From contig CAMLSI010000067.1 of assembly GCA_946482585.1 (NCBI GenBank), positions 1 through 15,063 of the forward strand: 15,063 nucleotides of DNA. Reading direction: 5' to 3'. The notes below the pieces were generated by a model. The model was not told where the DNA came from and ran no database searches. It saw nothing but the letters and a program-made list of their open reading frames with translations. Source of the stretch: an uncultured Lysobacteraceae bacterium. GTDB taxonomy: Bacteria; Pseudomonadota; Gammaproteobacteria; Xanthomonadales; Rhodanobacteraceae. Position numbers and translations under genes: made by a program. Shown piece by piece: positions 7,728 to 13,723 of this stretch (position 1 is the stretch's first letter; each line of letters begins with the position of its first letter).

Positions 7728-7862
7728 ACAGCCGAAACCGGGGCGCAACCTCGTCGTATGGACAGCCCATTGCGGCCCGTAGCTAATGGATTCGCGCTGC
7801 CGATAGGGCTGCCGGTGCCGGGTCGCGCCGAACGAATCCATACCTTGTCCGAGGGAAACCGT

Positions 7863-9521
7863 ATGCCGACGAGATTCAGTACCGACGCGAAAACGCGTCG
7901 TGGCCTTCCCCGCAGAACGCAGGTGCTCGCCCTGCTCCTGGCCGTCGCCGGGTGGCCGCTCGCCGCGACGCCGGCTCTCGCCGGGACGCCGGCCATCCAG
8001 CTCGACACCAGCCAGCTCGTCGAATACTGGTACTGGGCCAGCGGGGTCGTGGTCAGCGGCAGCGGATTCGCGCCGGCCTCCACCGTCACCGTCACCGGCA
8101 CGGATCCGAACGGCGCGACGCGGCAATTCGCGGCGACCACGGATGCCGCCGGCGCGTTCTCCGTGCGCGTGAACGCGATGAAGATCCATTCCGTGCTCGG
8201 CCAGCACGTGATCTCGGCCGCGGACGCGCAGAGCCACGCCGCACAGGCGCCGCTGCAGATCATCCGCAACCCGGACGACGTGCTCGCCGTGACGGCGACG
8301 CCGGGCCCGCTGCCGATCGCACAGTTCAGCGCCACGGGCACGCAGATCCGCATCGGCGGCCTCACGCCGAACGGCCGCGTGCGGATCAATCTCGGCGACC
8401 CGGCCGACAACATCGGCGAGCTGATGACTGCCACGCCGTTGTTCGCGGATGCGGACGGCCGGTTCGAATTCCTGCTCGATCCGAACACGCCGATCTTCGG
8501 CGCCGGCGTCGGCGCGATAGTCCCCACGGAAGGCGTGTGGACGCTGAGCGCATTCGACATGTCCGGCAACAACCAGCACCAGGGTTCGCTGCAGTTCCGG
8601 ATGCTGCCGGACAATCCGAGCCCGACCGGCTATTGCAGCGTGACCGCGGCGCTGGAAGTCGAGCCGATCACGCGCGTCGTGTTCGCGGGCATCGACAATG
8701 CCTCGGCGCTGAATTCGCTGGACGGCTACGAGAATTTCACCGGCGTCCACGGCGCGGCGACGGCGGGCCGGACCTATCCGATCCGGCTGCAGGGCAAGGC
8801 GGGGCTTTCGTTCGAGGCGAACACCTACACCGTGTTCTTCGACTGGAACCACGACGGCATCCTCGACGAGCCGCAGGAAATCTACAGCGCCGGCGCGCTG
8901 ATCGGCTCGACCGGTACTGACGGCATGGAAGTCGTCCATGACATTCCCGTTCCCGCCGATGCCGCGCCGGGGCCGACGCGGATGCGCGTGCTGAAGGTGT
9001 ATTCGCCGTCGTCCTTTGCGATGTACTGGCCCAGCGGCGCCTGCGGAAACTATCGCTGGGGACAGATCGAGGACTACACCGTGGACGTCGTTCGCGAGGA
9101 CCGCGTATTCGCGGACGGGTTCGACAACTCGGCGGTCGCGCCGACGCTCGAGAAGGCGTTTTCTCCCGCGAATACCGCGACGAATACGCCGACGCGCCTG
9201 ACGATCACGCTGACCAATCCCAACGCGGCGCCGGCCACGCTCACGGCCGATCTGATCGATGCGTTTCCGAGCGGCCTCGTCTCGGCGGCCAGTGCCTCGA
9301 CCACCTGCACCGGCGGCCCGGGAATCTCTCAGACCGGCACCTCGGTGACCTTGCGCGCCGGTGCCGCGATTCCGGCGAACGGTGCGTGCACGATCGGCGT
9401 CGACGTCGCCGCCACCGCGGCCGGCACGCTCACCAACACGATTCCCGCCGGAGGCCTCGTCACCGATATCGGCAGCAATGCCGCTGCGGCGACGGCGACG
9501 CTCACTGCCACGACGCCCTGA
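7863..9521 (+). CDS. Secreted Ig-like/GEVED-domain protein with C-terminal DUF7933-type repeat
   Basis: A 552-aa exported protein of unknown function. Residues 1-40 are a long signal peptide with basic start (KTRRGLPRR), core VLALLLAVAGW and cleavage after PALA. Residues 45-135 look like an Ig-type domain (VVVSGSGFAPASTVTVTGTD). Residues 140-250 are beta-rich and not recognised. Residues 255-410 form a GEVED domain: FFDWNHDGILD, an Asp-rich turn that may bind calcium, then RMRVLKVY and WGQIEDYTVDV, the motif that names the family. VFADGF at 415-420 echoes the tail of the preceding gene product, but here it is internal. Residues 427-550 match the DUF7933/DUF11-like repeat (KAFSPANTATNTPTRLTITL, then STTC and GACTIGVDV). 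ATG 7863 is chosen for the GAGGGA site ahead of it. A start at 7758 would add 35 residues before the signal peptide. Likely a surface or extracellular adhesion or matrix protein. Confidence 0.85.
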   Translation: MPTRFSTDAKTRRGLPRRTQVLALLLAVAGWPLAATPALAGTPAIQLDTSQLVEYWYWASGVVVSGSGFAPASTVTVTGTDPNGATRQFAATTDAAGAFSVRVNAMKIHSVLGQHVISAADAQSHAAQAPLQIIRNPDDVLAVTATPGPLPIAQFSATGTQIRIGGLTPNGRVRINLGDPADNIGELMTATPLFADADGRFEFLLDPNTPIFGAGVGAIVPTEGVWTLSAFDMSGNNQHQGSLQFRMLPDNPSPTGYCSVTAALEVEPITRVVFAGIDNASALNSLDGYENFTGVHGAATAGRTYPIRLQGKAGLSFEANTYTVFFDWNHDGILDEPQEIYSAGALIGSTGTDGMEVVHDIPVPADAAPGPTRMRVLKVYSPSSFAMYWPSGACGNYRWGQIEDYTVDVVREDRVFADGFDNSAVAPTLEKAFSPANTATNTPTRLTITLTNPNAAPATLTADLIDAFPSGLVSAASASTTCTGGPGISQTGTSVTLRAGAAIPANGACTIGVDVAATAAGTLTNTIPAGGLVTDIGSNAAAATATLTATTP

Positions 9522-9537
9522 TCAGGTTCGACCGATA

Positions 9538-9571
9538 GCCGTTTGCGCGGCGCACGCGTCGCGCGAACGGC
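9538..9571 (+). terminator. Hairpin after the GEVED protein gene
   Basis: GCCGTTTGCGCG (9538-9549) pairs with CGCGCGAACGGC (9560-9571), twelve base pairs with one G-U wobble and a 10-base loop, beginning 17 bases after the stop. Only a short TTT follows (9574-9576). It probably ends or protects the GEVED transcript and separates it from the dioxygenase promoter. Confidence 0.55.
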
Positions 9572-9606
9572 AGTTTCGGCCCACCAGGATTGGGGTCGAA
9601 CGACAA

Positions 9607-9636
9607 AACAATCTGTTATCGATCCGCTCGATTGTT
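9607..9636. promoter_or_regulatory. Nested inverted repeats, candidate operator of the dioxygenase gene
   Basis: AACAATC (9607-9613) and GATTGTT (9630-9636) are perfect inverted repeats around 16 bases. Inside lies a second one, ATCGA-N5-TCGAT (9618-9632). The site is in an AT-richer patch 52 to 81 bases upstream of ATG 9688, overlapping the place where the -35/-10 region should be. Dyad size and spacing suit a dimeric repressor or LysR-type regulator. None is encoded next to it. Confidence 0.4.
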
Positions 9637-9687
9637 GAAAAACGGGACGCCCCTACAGTGATGTTCTCCACTTCCGGAAACGTCACC

Positions 9688-10491
9688 ATGCATTCCGCGC
9701 CGTCACTGTTCGTTTCCCACGGCTCGCCGATGTTCGCGCTCGAACCCGGCGAACTCGGACCGCGCTTGCGCGCACTCGGTGCCGGACTCGCCGGCCTGAG
9801 CGCGGTGCTCGTGGTCTCGGCGCATTGGCAGACCCATGGCGTGCGCGTGATGACCGCGGCCAGACCGGCCACGATCCACGATTTCGGCGGATTCCCCGAG
9901 GCGCTCTATCGCCTGCAGTACCCGGCCGACGGCGCGCCCGCGCTCGCCGGGCAGGCGGCGCGGCTGCTCGCGGCGGCCGGCTTCGAGGTGAGTCTCGACG
10001 ATCGTCGCGGACTCGATCACGGCGCCTGGGTTCCGCTGCGTCACCTGTTTCCGGATGCGGACGTGCCCGTGTTCCAGGTATCGATGCCGGTCGACCTCAG
10101 TCCCGCGGACGCCCTCCGGCTCGGCGCGGCGCTGGCGCCACTGCGCGGGAACGGCGTGCTGATCGTCGGGTCCGGCAGCCTCACGCACAACCTCTACGAG
10201 CTGCGTCAGCACGTGCACGATCCGGAATACGCGGCGCAGTTCGTCGCCTGGGTCCGCGATGCCGTGGCCGCCGACGATGCCGCGGCGCTCGCGGACTATC
10301 GGCACGCAGCGCCGCATGCGGCGCGTGCCCACCCGACCGAAGAGCACTACCTGCCGCTGCTCGTTGCCGCGGGCGCGGCGCAGGTCGGCGATACGGCGCA
10401 GTTGGTCCCCGGAGGAATGAGCTACGGCACGCTGTCGATGGATTCGTTCGTCTGGAGTGCCGCCACGCCGCAGACCGGACTCGGCCGCTGA
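9688..10491 (+). CDS. DODA-type extradiol dioxygenase (LigB fold, YgiD-like)
   Basis: A 267-aa cytoplasmic protein, the usual length of the class III extradiol (LigB-type) family related to plant DOPA 4,5-dioxygenase and E. coli YgiD. These enzymes open catechol-type rings with a non-haem metal. Motifs in order: LFVSHGSP (H11), VVSAHW (H46), IHDFGGFP (H64), LDHGAWVPL (H111), GSGSLTHNL (H167), EEHYLPLL (H220) and a closing MSYGTLSMDSFVW. The expected metal-binding and catalytic histidines are therefore present. ATG 9688 is chosen because GGAAA precedes it and it gives the family N-terminus. ATG 9661 would add nine residues without a ribosome site. The true substrate cannot be told: most bacterial members are tested only on L-DOPA or simple catechols. 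The gene is monocistronic and converges on the DUF1330 gene with 16 bases between stops. Confidence 0.9.
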   Translation: MHSAPSLFVSHGSPMFALEPGELGPRLRALGAGLAGLSAVLVVSAHWQTHGVRVMTAARPATIHDFGGFPEALYRLQYPADGAPALAGQAARLLAAAGFEVSLDDRRGLDHGAWVPLRHLFPDADVPVFQVSMPVDLSPADALRLGAALAPLRGNGVLIVGSGSLTHNLYELRQHVHDPEYAAQFVAWVRDAVAADDAAALADYRHAAPHAARAHPTEEHYLPLLVAAGAAQVGDTAQLVPGGMSYGTLSMDSFVWSAATPQTGLGR

Positions 10492-10507
10492 AGCCGCGCC
10501 CGCCTCG

Positions 10508-10813
10508 TCACGATGCCGGCGCCGGTACGTAGCCTTCGATGCAGAACATAGTCGTATCGGCGCAGGTCTGGCGCAGGCGGACGAGTTCCTGATAGCCCGG
10601 GTCCGCATAGAAGTCCTTTGCGTCCTGCAGCTGCGGAAATTCGATGACGGCGGTCCGGTTGACCGCGGGACTGCCTTCGAGCACTTCGGCGGCTCCGCCG
10701 CGGACGATGTAGCGGCCGCCGAAGCGCGCGACGATGGCGGGTGCGCGGGCGAGGTAGGTCTGAAACGCAGCGGGGTCGCGAACCGTGATGTTCACGATGA
10801 GATAGGCGGGCAT
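10508..10813 (-). CDS. DUF1330 domain protein
   Basis: A 101-aa protein spanning one complete DUF1330 domain, a dimeric alpha/beta-barrel (ferredoxin-like) fold of unknown function. The family pattern is clear: MPAYLIVNITVRDPAAFQ, then APAIVARFGGRYIVRGG, EVLEG, VIEFPQLQDAKDFYADPGYQ and a closing strand EGYVP. ATG 10813 has AGGAG eight bases upstream. No signal peptide. Family members resemble small monooxygenase or heme-binding barrels, but no reaction is established. The gene lies 134 bases downstream of the FKBP gene on the same strand, so it may have its own promoter. A small dyad GACC-GGAC-GGTC in that gap could partly separate them. It sits tail to tail with the dioxygenase. Confidence 0.88.
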   Translation of the reverse strand: MPAYLIVNITVRDPAAFQTYLARAPAIVARFGGRYIVRGGAAEVLEGSPAVNRTAVIEFPQLQDAKDFYADPGYQELVRLRQTCADTTMFCIEGYVPAPAS

Positions 10814-10947
10814 GGTCGGCTCCTGCGGGGATGTCGTCAGATATCGCAAAGTGGACAAGTACCTGTTGATGTATTTGTGGAGTTCCGCTCCGCGCGCGCC
10901 GCGATCGCCGACCGGACGGTCAGGCGGCAACGGATCGGCCGACCGCC

Positions 10948-11715
10948 CTACTCGCTCGCGGCCGCGCCGCCCAGGCTCGACACGCCGGCGATCTCGAGCA
11001 GTTCCATCTCGAACACGAGCGTCGCGTTCGGCTCGATCTGACCGGGCAGGCCGTGTTCGGCGTAGGCGAGGTTCGCCGGCAGCCAGAAGCGGAATTTCGC
11101 GCCGACGGGCATGAGCCCTATGGCTTCGCCGAGCCCCGGCATCACCTGACCGAGCGCGAACGACGCCGGATGATCGATCGCGTAGGTGTTTTCGAACACG
11201 CGCCCGTCGAGCAGGGTTCCGATGTAGTTCACGCGCACCGTATCGCCGGCCTGCGGCCGCGGACCGTCGGCCGCGCGCAGCACCCGGTACTGCAGGCCCG
11301 ACGCAGTCACGGCCACGCCGGGCTCCTTGGCGTTGCCGGCGAGAAACGCCGCACCGCTCTCGCGATTCTTCGCCGCCAGCGCAGCCTGCTCGCTGCCGCG
11401 CCGGTCGCGCAGATGCCCGGTGAACTGTTTGCGCACGGCCTCGGCCTGCGCCGGATCGAGCAGCACCGGCTTGCCCGCGTGCGCATCGCGCAACGCCTGC
11501 ACGACGAGCTCGATGTCGACTTCGTCCTTGACCGGCGCGACGTTCTTCGCGAGATCGAGGCCGACCATGTAGCTCGCGCGTTCGCGATCGTTCGCGAGTT
11601 CGCGTCGCGCCGGCGCGGACGGCTCGCCCTGCGAGACGCGATCGCCGGGCGCATGGCAGCCGGCGAACAGGACCACGGCGATGCAGACGGACAACAGACG
11701 CGGCGTATGCGGCAT
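10948..11715 (-). CDS. FKBP-type peptidyl-prolyl isomerase lipoprotein
   Basis: A 255-aa Mip/FkpA-like protein that should act in the periplasm on prolyl bonds of exported proteins. Residues 1-20 are a lipoprotein signal with lipobox LFAGC (Cys20). Residues 38-130 are the helical dimerisation region with the typical ERASYMVGLDLAKN start. Residues 140-243 are the FKBP domain: LQYRVL, VRVNYIGTLLDGRVFENTY, FALGQVMPGLGEAIGLMPVG and LPANLAYAEHG, then PNATLVFEMELLEI. Two changes from the classic active site are seen: FEN in place of FDS, and Leu in place of the Trp of VIPGW, which is a common substitution in non-canonical domains. ATG 11715 has an AGGA nine bases upstream. An in-frame ATG at 11736 lacks a ribosome site. 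It follows the multicopper oxidase by 56 bases and is probably co-transcribed with it. Confidence 0.9.
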   Translation of the reverse strand: MPHTPRLLSVCIAVVLFAGCHAPGDRVSQGEPSAPARRELANDRERASYMVGLDLAKNVAPVKDEVDIELVVQALRDAHAGKPVLLDPAQAEAVRKQFTGHLRDRRGSEQAALAAKNRESGAAFLAGNAKEPGVAVTASGLQYRVLRAADGPRPQAGDTVRVNYIGTLLDGRVFENTYAIDHPASFALGQVMPGLGEAIGLMPVGAKFRFWLPANLAYAEHGLPGQIEPNATLVFEMELLEIAGVSSLGGAAASE

Positions 11716-11771
11716 GGAACGGTTTCCTGGTGTCATGGGGGGGCACGACGCGGACGTGTCATCGCGCTCGG

Positions 11772-13400
11772 TCAGTCGGTCACCGCGAACGTGAGCATCA
11801 TGCCCCGGTCCTCGTGTTCCAGATTGTGGCAGTGGAGCATGTAGCGCTGCGTGCCGCGGTACGGCTGGCTGAAATCGATCGCGAGACGCACGACTTCGCC
11901 GGGCCAGACCAGCACGGTGTCGTTCCAGCCCAGATCCTGCGGCGTACGGCCGCCGCTCGCGACCTGGCGCGCGCGCACGTCCGGCGGGCTGATCGATCGC
12001 GATACGACGCGGAACTGGAATCCGTGCAGATGTACCGGATGCGGCATGCTCGTCATGTTGTTGCGGATTTCCCAGACCTCGCGCGCGCCGCGCTTCACCG
12101 CGAATGCGGCGGCGTGACCGTCGCGGTGGAAGTTCCGGTCGTTGATGAACCATGTGCCCTCCTCGTCCATGCGCAGACGGAACGTGCGTACCGGCCAGGA
12201 CGAGGTATCCGGCAACGGCGACGGCGCCGACAGCGATGCGGGAATCGCGACGTCGCGCCCGCGCGCGCCGCGCACGCGAAACTCCATGAGGTCGAGCGCG
12301 GCACCCATCGGCATCGCGCCCGGGTGATCGCCCATCGGATCGGGCATGAAGGCGCCGGATTCGTCTTCGTTTTCCATCGCGACGTAGTCGAGGCTGCGCA
12401 GCAGCACGCGCTCGCCGGCCGGCACGCCGCCGAAATCGACGAGCACGTCGATGCGCTGCGCCGGCGCGAGGAATACGTCCTCGACCGGCCATGCGCGCTC
12501 GAGCAGGCCGCCGTCGGTGCCGATCAGGCGGAACCGCAGATGGCGGCCGCGGTGCAGGAACGCGAGGCGCCAGAGCCGCGCGTTCGCCGTGTTGGCGATG
12601 CGGAACCGGTACAGCGCCGGCGCCACGTCGAGATGCGGCTCGGGCGTCCAGTTCACGAGCACGCGATTGCCGATCCAGTCGTCGGCGCCGCGCTCCGGAT
12701 AGACGACGGCGTTGCCGAAGCCGACCTGCTTGTCGGCGAGGCAGAGCGGCAGATCGCGCTCGCCCCAGGCCAGGCCCAGACGTTTGCGCAATGCGATCTC
12801 TTCGGCATCCTCCACCAGCAGCAGGCCGGCGAGACCGCGCTGCACCTGCAGGCCGGTGCGGCCGTGCGGATGCGCGTGATACCAGTACAGCCCGGCGCGA
12901 TTGCGCAACGGCACGCGATAGTCGCGCTGGGCGCCGGGCGCGACCGGATGCAGGCCGCTGCCGTCGTTGGCTTCGTCGACGAACAGGCCATGCCAGTGGA
13001 TGGTCGAGTCCTCGGCGAGCGTGTTGAGGAAACGTACCGCGAGCGTCTCGCCGCTCGCGATGCGCAGCAGCGGGTTCACGAGTGTCATCGCACCGTTGCG
13101 CGCGGCGTAGTGCCAGAGCGCGGTCGGCGCGCCGGGAAACACGGCGACGTCGCCGCGTGTTGCGACGAGTTCCAGCGGCTCGCGCGACAGCGTCAGCTCG
13201 CCGAAGCGCGCATCGCGCGCCGGGATGCGCAGCGGTAGCGGGAACCGTTCGCGCGGTTCCGCCGCAGGCGGCGCGGTCGGCGCCGCGGGCGCCGGCGTCG
13301 CGCTCCCGGCCCTGCGGCCGAACCACAACGGCACGCCGGCGGCGGCCGCCGCGGCCGCCGCAGCGCACAACACCACACGACGACGGACGGGATTGGCCAT
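11772..13400 (-). CDS. Multicopper oxidase (CueO/CotA-like), probably Tat-exported
   Basis: A 542-aa oxidase with three cupredoxin domains that couples oxidation of Cu(I), other metals or phenols to reduction of O2. All four copper motifs are present: HWHG (135-138), WYHAHPHG (173-180), HPVHLHG (454-460) and HCHNLEHEDRGMM (523-535), with a Met as likely axial T1 position. Residues 340-372 form a Met-rich loop (six Met, with MPDPMGDHPGAMPMG), like the copper-binding segment of CueO-type cuprous oxidases. The N-terminus has VRRRVVL followed by a long Ala run, a Tat-like signal, which fits a protein folded with its copper before export. ATG 13400 is chosen for this signal, although no clear ribosome site precedes it. 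The frame stays open to 13547, where the extra residues look non-coding. The FKBP lipoprotein follows 56 bases downstream. A phosphatase gene diverges from it. Copper tolerance is the likely role; laccase activity is the alternative. Confidence 0.9.
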   Translation of the reverse strand: MANPVRRRVVLCAAAAAAAAAGVPLWFGRRAGSATPAPAAPTAPPAAEPRERFPLPLRIPARDARFGELTLSREPLELVATRGDVAVFPGAPTALWHYAARNGAMTLVNPLLRIASGETLAVRFLNTLAEDSTIHWHGLFVDEANDGSGLHPVAPGAQRDYRVPLRNRAGLYWYHAHPHGRTGLQVQRGLAGLLLVEDAEEIALRKRLGLAWGERDLPLCLADKQVGFGNAVVYPERGADDWIGNRVLVNWTPEPHLDVAPALYRFRIANTANARLWRLAFLHRGRHLRFRLIGTDGGLLERAWPVEDVFLAPAQRIDVLVDFGGVPAGERVLLRSLDYVAMENEDESGAFMPDPMGDHPGAMPMGAALDLMEFRVRGARGRDVAIPASLSAPSPLPDTSSWPVRTFRLRMDEEGTWFINDRNFHRDGHAAAFAVKRGAREVWEIRNNMTSMPHPVHLHGFQFRVVSRSISPPDVRARQVASGGRTPQDLGWNDTVLVWPGEVVRLAIDFSQPYRGTQRYMLHCHNLEHEDRGMMLTFAVTD

Positions 13401-13723
13401 CGCGGAACGGAATCGGTCAGGGGCGCGTACTGTGCGGACTTCCGCGGCCCCGCGCAATCGCGCGCGGTGCCACGCGGCTGTCATCGTTTCGTCAGTTCGC
13501 CGCGCTTCAATGCGCCGCACCCGCGTCGCCGCACGATGCGGACGCACGTCACGCTGTCGCGATAAATAATTTGCAGTAAGCGAAGAACTGGATTAAGGAA
13601 CGGTCGCCATTGCGCGACATCGTCGGAATGGCGTGTGCAGCAGGGAATGGGTGACGCCGGCGCGGGGAGGCGACGGCGGACACCTGCATCGACCGCAAGC
13701 GGTCCTGATCGGGGAGAATCTCA
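13401..13723. other. 323-bp divergent promoter region between oxidase and phosphatase genes
   Basis: No gene is seen. The region holds the PHO-box-like element described separately and an AT-rich island at 13561-13573 (ATAAATAATTTG), the most AT-rich spot here. On the plus strand TTGCAG (13571-13576) could be a -35 box with a poor -10 (ATTAAG, 13592-13597). On the minus strand the same island could supply the -10 of the oxidase gene. GGGGAG at 13712-13717 is the ribosome site of the phosphatase. Confidence 0.4.
13478..13495 (+). promoter_or_regulatory. PHO-box-like element
   Basis: CTGTCAT (13478-13484), four bases, then TCGTCAG (13489-13495) follows the 7+4+7 layout of the PhoB box. The first half matches the E. 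coli consensus fully and the second keeps only the GTCA core, so the two GTCA cores are 11 bases apart. It lies 229-246 bases upstream of the phosphatase start and 78-95 upstream of the oxidase start. Phosphate control would suit a secreted phosphatase, but one imperfect match can occur by chance. Confidence 0.3.

Noticed and set aside
7713..8939. Long minus-strand open frame across the GEVED gene
   Set aside because: Antisense shadow with Arg/His-rich composition. The plus strand shows recognisable domains.
11730..13238. 502-codon plus-strand open frame
   Set aside because: Antisense to the multicopper oxidase, whose four copper motifs are in the other strand.
10948..13368. 806-codon minus-strand frame joining the FKBP protein to an upstream extension
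   Set aside because: The upstream part is the oxidase gene read in the wrong frame. The lipoprotein signal and ribosome site place the FKBP start at 11715.
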